Source: an uncultured Clostridia bacterium
GTDB taxonomy: Bacteria; Bacillota; Clostridia; TANB77; CAG-508
NCBI GenBank assembly: GCA_934167835.1
Contig: CAKPLZ010000005.1
Span: 1 to 64,000, forward strand
DNA length: 64,000 nucleotides
Direction: 5' to 3'
The notes under the pieces were generated by a model that was given only the letters and a program-made list of their open reading frames with translations, made no database searches and was not told where the DNA came from. Of the stretch, positions 1 through 9,485 are shown piece after piece. The position numbers and the translations under genes are program-made. The stretch's first letter is position 1; every line of letters begins with the position of its first letter.

Positions 1-308
1 TCATACATCGTATTTCCATCATATTTAAATGATATTTGTAAATTATCTGTATATATACAAACTAGTGTAATGCCTTCTATATATTGGCTAGCTTCCACTT
101 TATTCTCCAATTCATCAAAATATTTAGTTAAACTCGTATCCATATCTTTTTCTTTTTGTACTGCTTCATCATAATCTGTTACAGCCTTTTGGGCCCTTCC
201 GATTAAATCCTCTTTAATTGCCACCTCAACTCCAGTTGCTACTAGTATTAACATTACAATAATTGTGATTATTAACGCTATGAGCGTTATTCCTTTTGTA
301 TTTTTCAT
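1..308 (-). CDS. Pilin-like single-span protein, C-terminus outside window
   Basis: The N-terminus reads MKNTKGITLIALIITIIVML, a short basic leader followed by a hydrophobic helix, as in the type IV pilin-like 'KGITLIAL' proteins common in Clostridia. About 102 codons are visible and the frame stays open to position 1. Two adjacent ATGs exist (311 and 308); the AAGGAGG box lies 6 nt before the second and only 3 nt before the first, so 308 is chosen. After the helix comes a charged, probably helical stretch (EDLIGRAQKAV) and then an unrecognised domain. It is likely surface-exposed or a pseudopilin; exact role unknown. Confidence 0.6.
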   Translation of the reverse strand, partial: MKNTKGITLIALIITIIVMLILVATGVEVAIKEDLIGRAQKAVTDYDEAVQKEKDMDTSLTKYFDELENKVEASQYIEGITLVCIYTDNLQISFKYDGNTMY

Positions 309-528
309 CATTTGCCTCCTTAATTTTATTTTGTATAACCTTTTGTTATATCTATATACTTTATATATAGTTTGTTTTTTATAAAATTATCGATATGTAA
401 GGTCCCAACTCTTTCAGTGATTTTGTTCATTAATTTTTTTCTCCTTTGTTTTTCTCTTTTCTTTTTATACTTCAATTTTACATCAAAATTTCAAAATTAG
501 CAATATATTTTTAGTATTCTTTTGCCTT

Positions 529-1659
529 TTACCTTTCAAACTCCATGTACTCTTCTTCTTTCACATTCCTTATCATCTGGTCTATTCCCTCTCTATCCCA
601 TGTTATTCCAAACACTCCTAAGGCTTCTTCGAAGTTGTCTTGTTTTACATAAGAGAGGTATTTTTTTAATTGTTCTGCACCTTCTTTTGGGTTTTGTCTG
701 TATTTTTTGATTATTGTTGGTGCTATTAGACCTGCAAAAGCGTATCTTCTTTCAAATTGCATATTGTGTATGTCTTTTGTTATACATGTTGCTAGGTATT
801 TTACATAGCTTTTAGATAGATGTTTCTGTTTCATTGTTTGTTTTATAAAGTTTTGGCTTATTATTCCGCTTTTTTCTTTTTCTCTTGCTAGAAAAAGTTT
901 TGCATGTACATATTGTGCGTCTATTAAAAAGCTAACTTGTTTTGTTATTATGTTTTGCTTTGTTTCTGTTTTACAATATTTTGTATTTTGTAATAAATAA
1001 TCTGCAAAAATTCCTTCAAAAACTGTTGCTGTGGTTTCTGTTAGTAATTCTCTTGTTAGGTTATATTTTCTTAAACCTTTTCTTATATCCGGATTTAAAA
1101 GTTTATTTCTGCTTGGTAATGTATCATCTATTTCAAAATCGAATAAATGTGATATTTCGTGTACAATTGTGCATAGATCATCTATTGTACAGTGGTTTGT
1201 AGAGCCAATTTTCTTTGTATTTTCTGCATTGAGGTCTTCACCTAATGGTATGTGTACCGTTGCTTTACCTCTATTTGAACTTACACTACCTATATAGTCA
1301 TATTCCTCTATTCCATTTTCATCTTCTTTGTCTAATCTTCTTATAGAATTTATGTTGTATATGTTCATTTTTACTTTTTCATTTTGTTGTAATATCACTT
1401 TTATTGCTTTGTTGCAGAATTCCTCATCTACACTCTTAAAGAATTGTAAAATTTCCCTAAGAGCCTGTTCTTTGGATACATTGGTTAGAATTGTGGTTTT
1501 ACCCATTCCTACAATTCTTCTATCTTTCAAAAGTTTTTCTAGTGTTTCTTCTATAAATTCATAGTCTAGGTTATATCTATTTTTATCTGCTATTACTCTA
1601 TCTATTGAATTATTAAGTTTATCTAAAATATTTTGTTCTATTACCTCATTATTTTCCAC
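529..1659 (-). CDS. Putative zinc metallopeptidase with HEISH motif
   Basis: 376 aa with no signal peptide. H167-E-I-S-H171 is a canonical HExxH zinc site. About 37 residues later comes LTETTATVFEG, where E208 could be the third zinc ligand, as in gluzincins related to the M3 oligopeptidases. The N-terminal 110 residues are charged and helical. The gene begins 15 nt after the addA stop on the same strand and is probably co-transcribed with it. I do not recognise a named family. A cytoplasmic peptidase is the best inference; substrate unknown. Confidence 0.6.
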   Translation of the reverse strand: MENNEVIEQNILDKLNNSIDRVIADKNRYNLDYEFIEETLEKLLKDRRIVGMGKTTILTNVSKEQALREILQFFKSVDEEFCNKAIKVILQQNEKVKMNIYNINSIRRLDKEDENGIEEYDYIGSVSSNRGKATVHIPLGEDLNAENTKKIGSTNHCTIDDLCTIVHEISHLFDFEIDDTLPSRNKLLNPDIRKGLRKYNLTRELLTETTATVFEGIFADYLLQNTKYCKTETKQNIITKQVSFLIDAQYVHAKLFLAREKEKSGIISQNFIKQTMKQKHLSKSYVKYLATCITKDIHNMQFERRYAFAGLIAPTIIKKYRQNPKEGAEQLKKYLSYVKQDNFEEALGVFGITWDREGIDQMIRNVKEEEYMEFER

Positions 1660-1674
1660 TGTGATTGCTCCTTT

Positions 1675-4600
1675 TTAAAGCGAAATTTCTTTTTCTAAAT
1701 ATGTTGAATATATATACACTTTATCGACTTTTCTATTTAAAGCCTGCTCTAGTGCTCTTTTATATAGATTCAACTGATTACTATATTTTTGAATCAAATA
1801 TTGCTCATCATTATCTGGAACAAAATCTGTTTTATAATCTACTAAAACAAGGTTTCCATTTTGAGATATATAGTACAAATCTATAATTCCTTGTACTAAT
1901 ATTTTTTCATCTGATTCTATTTTATATAGTTCATCAAGTGGTATATTAATATAAAAAGGTTGCTCTTTATATACTTCTTTTGCTAGTGATAATTCTTTAA
2001 ATATGTTGCTTTTAGTAAACATTAATATTTTTTGTTTTGGAACTGCTGCTTTTTGCTTTTCTGTTATTATTTCCTTTTGTTTTAATTCTTCAAGCAATTC
2101 TTCTATTTTATCTATTGTATACTTTTGCTTGAAGTCTAGCTTTTGCATTATTAAATGCACTGTTGTTCCTATTTCAGCTTTTGTTAGTGGCAATTCTCCT
2201 AGAAGGAATTTTGGTTTTGGAATTTCAAATTCAGTTTGCTCATTGTTTTCTTCCTTTGCAAGTTTACTTACAGAGCTTTTTCCTTCAATTTGAGTAAGTG
2301 CTTTATATGGATATTGCCATTTCAGAATCTTATCTATTTCTGGATTTATTTCTTTAACTTCTAATTCAAAATTTTCTTTTGATTCACTTTCTTTTCTTTC
2401 TATCTTGAATTTGTCATTTTTTGAATATGTAAATACTTCTATTAATTCCTTCATTTTTTCATCTGCTAAGTTTACCATTTCTAACCAGTCTAAGTATGAT
2501 TTTGCCTTCTGAGATATGTTTTTTGTAATCTTTTGCCCCGAAATTTCTAGCATTTCCTCTTTACTTTGAACTGATTTATTAAAATTTCTGTCTATTCCTG
2601 TTATAATAAGCTTTTCACGTGCTCTTGTTAGTGCAACATAAAGTAGCCTCATTTCTTCTTCTTTTAGTTCTTTTTTTATTTGCTCTTTTATAGCAAGTCT
2701 TGGTATTGTATCATAACTTATTTTTCTTTCATAATTTATGTACTTTGGGCCAAATCCAAGTTCTGAATGAATTAGTATATTATCATTTAAATCTAGCATA
2801 TTGAATTCATTTCCGGTTCCACATAAGAATACAACAGGAAATTCTAGTCCCTTACTTTTATGAATACTCATTATTCTTATAACATCTTCATTTTCGCCAA
2901 TTAACTTTGGTGCACCCATATCGCTGTTATTTTTTGTAACCTTGTCTATGAATTTTATAAAATTATATAGCCCTTTGAAGCTTCCCTGTTCATAGTCTTT
3001 TGCTTTTTCAAATAACATTTTCAAATTTGCTGTTTTTATATTTCCATTTGGCATTAAACTTACAAAGTTATAATAGCCAGTTCTTTGATATATATACCAA
3101 ATGAGTTCATCTAACTTTAAGTATTCTTGTTTATTTCTAAAATCTTCTATCACATTTAAAAAGTTATTTATCTTTTTTGTATGTACTTTGCTTGAAAGCA
3201 TTGCATTATAAAAGCTTGCATTTTGATTTTCCATTCTTATTTCTAACAATTCGTTGTCTGTAAAATTTCCAATTGGGCTTCTTAGTACTGTTACTAATGG
3301 AATATCATTATCTGGGTTGCTTATTATTTTTAGTATAGCCATAATTGTTTGAATTTCTATTGTTTCAAAATAATTCATTCCAATATCACTAAATACCGGA
3401 TACCCTAAATCTGTTAATTCTTTTTCATATATTGGTGCTATTCCAGTTGTTTTTCTAAGTAAAATTACTATATCCCTAAACTGAAGTTTTCTATATCCTT
3501 GTTTTTTATCAAATACATAAAACCCTTGATTTAACAATTCGTGTATTTTACTTGCTACAAACCTTGCTTCTATTTCGCTTTTTTCAAGTATTTCCTCGTC
3601 TTGTTCCTGGTTTTTCTCTTCACTATTTTCTTCTGAATTTGTATCTTCCTCGTTTATTGCTTTTTCTTCTGATGCATCTATTATGTGTAATTCTGCTTTA
3701 TCAAATGTTTTTAGTTCTGTTGGTTCATAATCTTGGCCAACATTTAGATATTCATTTTCGTTATATTCTATTGCGCCAAACTCTTTGCTCATTATGTTTT
3801 CAAATATAGTGTTACTTAAGTCTAATACATTTTTCCTACTCCTGAAATTTGCAAAAAGTTGAATTTTATTATCCTCATAAGAATGATATTTTTGCAAAAA
3901 CATTTCTGGCTTTGCTTGCCTGAATTTGTATATACTTTGTTTTACATCACCTACCATGAAGATATTGTTTCCTTTTGAAACCTGTTTTAATATTTCCTCT
4001 TGAATTTCATTACTATCCTGGTATTCGTCTATTGCTATTTCTTCAAATAGATTTTGATATTCTTTTGCAACATCTGTTGGTATATGATTTCCTTGTTCGT
4101 CCTTTTTTACTAATATTTCTAATGCTAAGTGTTCAATATCATTAAAATCTATAATATTTTTTTGTAGTTTTGCCTTTTTGTATTCTGCCATAAATTTTAG
4201 TACTACTTTTTGTATTTCCTTTAATATTTTATATGTGTCTTTAGTATCTAAATTTATTTGTTTCGAATTAGCGTTAAATACAGTGTTTTTAAGGCCTCCT
4301 GGCTTTGCTGTTAGTTTATTTCTAATATTATCTCTTATAATTTTTGCTTTGTCTTTTAGTTCTGATGTGAAGTTTCTTTTTTGTGGCCATGTTTCAAAGT
4401 TCAAATCTTGAAAATATGCAAAAAACTCGTCCCATGTATTTAGCTTTAAGATTTTTTGAATTCTATCTATATCTTCTGTAATGCATAAAAACCACTTTTC
4501 AAGCTCTGGTTCTACTTTTAGTTTTTGGTTGATTTTTTCTAGTGCTTTTATAGATTCTTCTATATCTTCCTTTGTTTTGTTTATAATATTCTTTCCCCAT

Positions 4601-5220
4601 AAGCTTTCAGAAAAGTCACTATTTTCCTCAATATTAAATGATTCTACTTGTTTTTCTAGCCATTCTTCTGGGTATGGCATACTTTGAATATATTTATAAA
4701 TTTCTAAAATAATTTTTCTTAAATTTTCATCATCTTTATATCCACAATATGTATTTAATAGTTTTTTAAATCCTTCATCTGAAGACTCATAAAAGCTATC
4801 TAATACATCTTCTAATGTTTCAAGTTTTAGTAGTTCAACTTCTGGAGTGCTTGCTAGTCTAAAATTAGGAGATATTTCGGTTTTAAAGAAATTGTTTTTA
4901 ATAATTTCCAAGCAAAATGCATGAATTGTTGATATGTGCGATTTATTTATAAGCACAACTTGCCTTTGTAGCCTTAAATTATCTGGATCTTTTTCAAGTT
5001 TTTTATATATGCTATCTAGCACACGCTCTCTCATTTCTGTTGCTGCTGCGTTTGTAAAAGTAACAACTAGTAATTTATCAACATCAATGTTTTCATTCAT
5101 GATTTTATTTATAATTCTTTCAACCAAAACTGCAGTTTTTCCACTACCTGCAGCTGCTGCAACTAGAATATTATCACCTTTTTTTACTATAGCCTTTTCC
5201 TGTTCCTTTGTCCACGCCAT
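1675..5220 (-). CDS. addA: ATP-dependent helicase/nuclease subunit A
   Basis: A UvrD/RecB-type helicase-nuclease of 1181 aa from the chosen start. Walker A (AAAAGSGKT) is at residues 21-29, Walker B/motif II is AIDEYQDSNE, and motif VI is YVALTRAREKL. The C-terminal RecB-type nuclease shows VLVDYKTDF. AddAB processes double-strand breaks for RecA loading. An upstream in-frame start (5268) would add 16 residues, but family members begin at WTKEQ and a GGAGGT box precedes the ATG at 5220. addB, normally adjacent, is not in the window: the upstream neighbour is an unrelated small membrane protein behind a terminator. Confidence 0.95.
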   Translation of the reverse strand: MAWTKEQEKAIVKKGDNILVAAAAGSGKTAVLVERIINKIMNENIDVDKLLVVTFTNAAATEMRERVLDSIYKKLEKDPDNLRLQRQVVLINKSHISTIHAFCLEIIKNNFFKTEISPNFRLASTPEVELLKLETLEDVLDSFYESSDEGFKKLLNTYCGYKDDENLRKIILEIYKYIQSMPYPEEWLEKQVESFNIEENSDFSESLWGKNIINKTKEDIEESIKALEKINQKLKVEPELEKWFLCITEDIDRIQKILKLNTWDEFFAYFQDLNFETWPQKRNFTSELKDKAKIIRDNIRNKLTAKPGGLKNTVFNANSKQINLDTKDTYKILKEIQKVVLKFMAEYKKAKLQKNIIDFNDIEHLALEILVKKDEQGNHIPTDVAKEYQNLFEEIAIDEYQDSNEIQEEILKQVSKGNNIFMVGDVKQSIYKFRQAKPEMFLQKYHSYEDNKIQLFANFRSRKNVLDLSNTIFENIMSKEFGAIEYNENEYLNVGQDYEPTELKTFDKAELHIIDASEEKAINEEDTNSEENSEEKNQEQDEEILEKSEIEARFVASKIHELLNQGFYVFDKKQGYRKLQFRDIVILLRKTTGIAPIYEKELTDLGYPVFSDIGMNYFETIEIQTIMAILKIISNPDNDIPLVTVLRSPIGNFTDNELLEIRMENQNASFYNAMLSSKVHTKKINNFLNVIEDFRNKQEYLKLDELIWYIYQRTGYYNFVSLMPNGNIKTANLKMLFEKAKDYEQGSFKGLYNFIKFIDKVTKNNSDMGAPKLIGENEDVIRIMSIHKSKGLEFPVVFLCGTGNEFNMLDLNDNILIHSELGFGPKYINYERKISYDTIPRLAIKEQIKKELKEEEMRLLYVALTRAREKLIITGIDRNFNKSVQSKEEMLEISGQKITKNISQKAKSYLDWLEMVNLADEKMKELIEVFTYSKNDKFKIERKESESKENFELEVKEINPEIDKILKWQYPYKALTQIEGKSSVSKLAKEENNEQTEFEIPKPKFLLGELPLTKAEIGTTVHLIMQKLDFKQKYTIDKIEELLEELKQKEIITEKQKAAVPKQKILMFTKSNIFKELSLAKEVYKEQPFYINIPLDELYKIESDEKILVQGIIDLYYISQNGNLVLVDYKTDFVPDNDEQYLIQKYSNQLNLYKRALEQALNRKVDKVYIYSTYLEKEISL

Positions 5221-5308
5221 TACTTTTTTACCTCCATTAGGTCTATATTTTATCACATAATACGACATTTTTCTACATTTTTTTCATTATTTTAAACATA
5301 AAAAATAC

Positions 5309-5343
5309 GCCACAAACATTAGTTTAAATCTAACATTTATGGC
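5309..5343 (-). terminator. Rho-independent terminator
   Basis: Imperfect inverted repeat (GCCATAAATGTTAG paired with CTAATGTTTGTGGC through G-U pairs), followed on the minus strand by a T-rich run. It ends the 5360-5692 transcript and separates it from addA. Confidence 0.7.
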
Positions 5344-5359
5344 ACACTTCATATATTTT

Positions 5360-5692
5360 CTAATTTTGTTCCCATCTTACCATTTTTATATCTTTATACT
5401 TATCTAATACATCCATATACTTTTGATACTCTTCTTCCCACAACAAATCCGGAACCTTATCAAAAGCACTAAAAACCTTCTCGGCCTCAGATAAAAATAT
5501 AAGCTGATCCTGGCTATTCAATTTTTCATATTTTTTAGAAAATCTATACAACTTATCCAGCATCTGGTTTGCTTCCACAAAACTATAAAAATCCCTAACA
5601 TTCATCCCAGCTGCTTTAATCTGTACATAAGCAAACATTATCAAAATAAATATCAAAATTGCTAATACATAAATAATCCCAATAAACAACAT
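5360..5692 (-). CDS. Small single-span membrane protein, unknown
   Basis: 110 aa. Residues 2-25 form one hydrophobic helix (IGIIYVLAILIFILIMFAYV). The remaining 85 residues are soluble, charged and helical, with many Lys, Glu and Tyr. I recognise no family. A terminator follows, so it appears to be monocistronic. The intact codon CCG at D-K-V-P-D-L shows a CCGG string that does not disturb the frame because CGG is out of phase. Confidence 0.6.
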   Translation of the reverse strand: MLFIGIIYVLAILIFILIMFAYVQIKAAGMNVRDFYSFVEANQMLDKLYRFSKKYEKLNSQDQLIFLSEAEKVFSAFDKVPDLLWEEEYQKYMDVLDKYKDIKMVRWEQN

Positions 5693-5815
5693 CTACTGTT
5701 ACCCTCTCTTTTTCATCAGTTTTATCCTACTCTATTATAGCACACTTTCCAACTTTTGACAACATTTGGATGCTTCCTCAAAAATATGAATCATTATCCT
5801 TATTACTAAAAGCAA

Positions 5816-5845
5816 AAAGTTTTTTCAAAATTTTGAAAAAACTTT
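5816..5845. terminator. Perfect 30-nt palindrome, likely holA terminator
   Basis: AAAGTTTTTTC/AAAATTTT/GAAAAAACTTT reads identically on both strands. On the minus strand it is followed by TTGCTTTT. It lies just after the holA stop codon. Confidence 0.7.
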
Positions 5846-5876
5846 CTATTTTTAGATACTTTTTTCAAATTCTATA

Positions 5877-6920
5877 TTATTTCACCATACAAAGTATTGC
5901 CTCTACTCCAACATTTATGTCTATTAAGCCTTGTTTTGTTTTATAATCTAGGTCTATTAAGCTTTCTAAGATGTTTCGTAGTTCTTGCTTTTTGAAATAG
6001 CTTGCTTGTTTTTTGTATTTTGTAACTAAAAACATTTGGTTTGGTTTTAGTGATAGTGTTTCTGATATGTTATTTCCTGTTTCTTGGGCTAGGATTGTTA
6101 GGTATATTTTTTTTAGATGGTTATATAGTGTTATTAGTATTTTTTGTATTGGTTCTTTGTTATATAGTAATTCCTTTAGAGTTTGTAATGCTAGGCTGAT
6201 GTTTTTTTGTCCTAGGCTGTCTGTTAGGTCAAAGATTACACTGTCTAGCTCTTTTATTGAAAGTTTTTCTATATCTTCTTGTTTTATTGTTCCGTTTTCG
6301 CCAACATATTCTATTAGTTTTCGTATTTCATTTATTAAGTTTTGCATGCTTGTGCCACATGTTTCTAGAAAAAAATTCATTGTTCTATCATCAATATTTA
6401 CTTTATAAGCATTACATATTGCCTTTATTCTTCTTCCAATTTCAATTGGTTTTAATCTTTCAAAATTTACAGTTATTCCAAGGTTTTGAATGGTTTTTGA
6501 AAGCTCACTTGCTCCTATTTCTTCTTCAATAAACACCAAAACAACCGCTTCTTTTATTGTTTCTATATTTTCTGTTATATATTTTGCAATTTTTTCTTGA
6601 AGGCTAGTTCCCTTTGCCTCTTTTGGGGCTGGCTTTTCTTCACCTTTTTTAGCTCTGGTTTGCTTTTTGAATAATCCAGAATTTTTTACTATAATAAGCT
6701 TTTTAGGATATCCAAAGCTTGGAGTTTCCATATCTGAAATTATTCCTTGAACATTTTTGTCATCAAGCTTAATATAGTTTATCCCTTCTACTAATTCTCC
6801 AAAATTCTTCTTTATTCTTTTCACGCATTGCTCAAGAAGATATTGCTCTTCACCATATAATAAATACAAACTATCTAGCTTTCCTGTTTTTAAACTCTTT
6901 TCTAGCTCTTCTACCAACAT
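5877..6920 (-). CDS. holA: DNA polymerase III delta subunit
   Basis: 347 aa, the usual length for clamp-loader delta (YqeN/HolA). The N-terminus LDSLYLLYGEEQYLLEQ is the family signature. A mid-protein SIKELDSVIFDLTDSLGQKN and a C-terminal all-helical collar domain fit the same family. It opens the beta clamp as part of the clamp loader. A Lys/Pro/Ala-rich insertion (about residues 88-105) is not part of the core. The gene starts 10 nt after ruvC on the same strand. Confidence 0.92.
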   Translation of the reverse strand: MLVEELEKSLKTGKLDSLYLLYGEEQYLLEQCVKRIKKNFGELVEGINYIKLDDKNVQGIISDMETPSFGYPKKLIIVKNSGLFKKQTRAKKGEEKPAPKEAKGTSLQEKIAKYITENIETIKEAVVLVFIEEEIGASELSKTIQNLGITVNFERLKPIEIGRRIKAICNAYKVNIDDRTMNFFLETCGTSMQNLINEIRKLIEYVGENGTIKQEDIEKLSIKELDSVIFDLTDSLGQKNISLALQTLKELLYNKEPIQKILITLYNHLKKIYLTILAQETGNNISETLSLKPNQMFLVTKYKKQASYFKKQELRNILESLIDLDYKTKQGLIDINVGVEAILCMVK

Positions 6921-6930
6921 ACTTTTCTCC

Positions 6931-7416
6931 CTACAATTTTACAGAATATTTTGCTGAATGTGCATGGCAAATTGCAGCTGCCATGCTATCTGTTGTATCA
7001 TCTAATTTTGGTAATTTTTCAACATTCAATATTGTTTTTACCATCTTTTGTACTTGTATTTTATCTGCTCTTCCATATCCTGCTACTGCTTGTTTTATTT
7101 GAAGTGGAGTATATTCATAGGTTGGTATATTTTTTTTACATCCAACTGTTAATATAATCCCCCTTGCCTGTGCTACGTTTATAGCAGTTTTTTGGTTATT
7201 ATTGAAAAATAGCTCTTCTACTGATATTGCATCTGGTTTATATTCATCTATTATCATACTAATATCATCATATATTTTTGTAAGTCTTAAAGGGAATGAT
7301 ACTCCTGCATTTGTAAGTACTGCACCTGAATCTATTAATTTAAATTTGTTTCCTACATAATCTATTATGCTATACCCTGTTATTGCATATCCTGGGTCTA
7401 TTCCTAAAATTCTCAT
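6931..7416 (-). CDS. ruvC: Holliday junction resolvase RuvC
   Basis: 161 aa, the family length. MRILGIDPGYAITGY carries catalytic D7. The other acidic residues are E67 in VEELFF and D140/D143 in DDTTDSMAAAICHAH, aligning with E. coli E66, D138 and D141. Its start overlaps the stop of the debranching-enzyme gene by 4 nt, implying translational coupling. ruvA and ruvB, often adjacent, are not here; holA follows instead. Confidence 0.95.
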   Translation of the reverse strand: MRILGIDPGYAITGYSIIDYVGNKFKLIDSGAVLTNAGVSFPLRLTKIYDDISMIIDEYKPDAISVEELFFNNNQKTAINVAQARGIILTVGCKKNIPTYEYTPLQIKQAVAGYGRADKIQVQKMVKTILNVEKLPKLDDTTDSMAAAICHAHSAKYSVKL

Positions 7417-9464
7417 TGTATCTCCCTTTCATATATAATTCTAAAAACTTCTGCAACACTCCATCCCTGTGCAAATGCTCCCTTTGGAAGATTTGGCTGC
7501 CTTGAATCATATAGTTCACTTATTTGTCCTAAACAGCCTCTTGTTTGCATTTCTTTTATAAATGTGTGTTTAGTTTTTTCTTTAAATTCTGATATTTTTT
7601 CTTTAAGTTCTTTTTTTGTTCTTTTATCTTTCTCTACTCTATACATATTTTTTAAACTGTTATAGTATAGTCCTAATAACCATGGCCAAGTAATTCCTTG
7701 GTGATAGCTTGAATCTCTCCTAAATCCATCACCTTCATAAGTATCTACATACCCTTTTTCACCTTTTGCAAGAGTTTTTAATCCATATTTATTTAATAGT
7801 TTTTTCTCAACTACTTCAATTATATTTTTTGCAATTTCTGAATCTGGTTCTATAACAGGATATGTTAGTGATAAGCTAAATAGCTGGTTTGGTCTAACTT
7901 TTCCATCTCCTATTACATCATATAAACATTTTTTCTTAGGATTATAAAATTCTTTTTCAAATGATTCTTTGCACTTTAATGCCATTTGTCCATATTTTTT
8001 TGTTTCTTTTTTATCCCCAAACTTTTTGCTTAGATTCTCCATTATTTTTAAACTATTATACCATAAGCTGTTTACCTCAACCGCTTTTCCATTTCTAGGA
8101 GTAAATGAATGATTGCCATATTTAGCATCCATCCAAGTGTTTTGTGTATTTTCAGTTCCTGATGAGATAAGTCCATCTTTTTCTAGATGAATATTATTAT
8201 CATCAAAATCTATTCCTTCACTATAATTCTCAATTATTGATTTCATCTTTTTATAAAGTTTTTGTTCAATAAATTCATAGTCTCCGGTGTATTTTAAAAA
8301 TTTATTTACTTGTTCAAATAATAAGAAGGAACTATCAACGCTATTGTATAAAGGTCTATTATCATATCCTGAATATCCATTTGGCACAAGTCCAAATTTG
8401 ATATCTCGAATAAGAGTTAATAACACATCTTTTGCAATTTTATATTGTTTTGTCATTAATAATAATCCTTCAAATGAAATAAGAGCGTCTCTTCCCCAAT
8501 CTAAAAACCATGGATATCCAGCAATAAGTGTGTGGTAACCAAAGCTTGGTCTATATACTATAAAATTGTCTATAGCCATCATAAACTCTTTTATTTCTTC
8601 AATATTTTGCCTTCTTTCGTTTGATAATTTTGATATATCTTCTTTTTCTCCTAAAAATTCACCTTTGTACATTAGTTCACTTATTCTAATGATTTCTTTG
8701 TTTATTATTGTTCTTGCATTTGTTTCTTCAATATTTTCCTCTAATGAACATACAAAAGTTAATTCTTTACTTGAATTTTCATCTATTTCAATTTCATATC
8801 TTCCTGGTACGGCTAAATTTTCTTCTGGGAAAAATCCTCTTTTTTCTTCTTCTAGATAATACATATTTTTAAATGTATCGTTAAAATGCTGTATATATCT
8901 ACCTTGAGACATATACAAATAAACTGGATACTCATTGTTTGAATCTATTTGTAATTTGATTTTTCTATCTTTTATTTCTTGTTTTATATCAAAAAAGTGG
9001 TCTGTACTCATTGTGTGAAAATCTCTAAAATTCACTATTGGTGCTACCGTAAATTTTGCTTTTGGACCATCATTTTTAATTTTGTATAGAATGCAAACTG
9101 TGTTTTTTCCATATTCCATACAAATAATTTTATTAACTCTAAAGTTATCCACTTTGTATGTATATACTGGTACATAGTCCTTTTCAAAGCTTTCTAAATT
9201 TTTATATCCTTCTGATATGTAATTTTTGCAAATATTTGAATATAAATCATGTTTTTGACCTTCTATTTCAACGCTCTCATCAACTTTGGCTAATATTAAA
9301 TGTCTTCTTGCAGGTGGTGTAAGAGGTGCAACCAAAAGCCCATGATACTTTCTTGTGTTAATTCCAATAACTGTTGATGATGCATATCCTCCTATTCCAT
9401 TTGTTATGAGCCATTCTTTTGTTATTCCATCTTTTAAATCCAGTTGTGCCTTTTCTAATTTCAT
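7413..9464 (-). CDS. Glycogen debranching enzyme (amylo-alpha-1,6-glucosidase type)
   Basis: 683 aa. The N-terminal domain begins with ITNGIGGYASSTVIGINTRKYHG, the signature of bacterial and archaeal debranching enzymes. The C-terminal (alpha/alpha)6 barrel contains AGYPWFLDWGRDALIS and SSYHQGITWPWLLGLY. It is expected to hydrolyse alpha-1,6 branch points in glycogen and related glucans in the cytoplasm. It sits between the YvcK-like gene and ruvC, an unusual place for a glycogen enzyme; no other glycogen genes are visible. Confidence 0.9.
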   Translation of the reverse strand: MKLEKAQLDLKDGITKEWLITNGIGGYASSTVIGINTRKYHGLLVAPLTPPARRHLILAKVDESVEIEGQKHDLYSNICKNYISEGYKNLESFEKDYVPVYTYKVDNFRVNKIICMEYGKNTVCILYKIKNDGPKAKFTVAPIVNFRDFHTMSTDHFFDIKQEIKDRKIKLQIDSNNEYPVYLYMSQGRYIQHFNDTFKNMYYLEEEKRGFFPEENLAVPGRYEIEIDENSSKELTFVCSLEENIEETNARTIINKEIIRISELMYKGEFLGEKEDISKLSNERRQNIEEIKEFMMAIDNFIVYRPSFGYHTLIAGYPWFLDWGRDALISFEGLLLMTKQYKIAKDVLLTLIRDIKFGLVPNGYSGYDNRPLYNSVDSSFLLFEQVNKFLKYTGDYEFIEQKLYKKMKSIIENYSEGIDFDDNNIHLEKDGLISSGTENTQNTWMDAKYGNHSFTPRNGKAVEVNSLWYNSLKIMENLSKKFGDKKETKKYGQMALKCKESFEKEFYNPKKKCLYDVIGDGKVRPNQLFSLSLTYPVIEPDSEIAKNIIEVVEKKLLNKYGLKTLAKGEKGYVDTYEGDGFRRDSSYHQGITWPWLLGLYYNSLKNMYRVEKDKRTKKELKEKISEFKEKTKHTFIKEMQTRGCLGQISELYDSRQPNLPKGAFAQGWSVAEVFRIIYEREIQ

Positions 9465-9485
9465 TTGATTTTTCCCCCTTAATAA

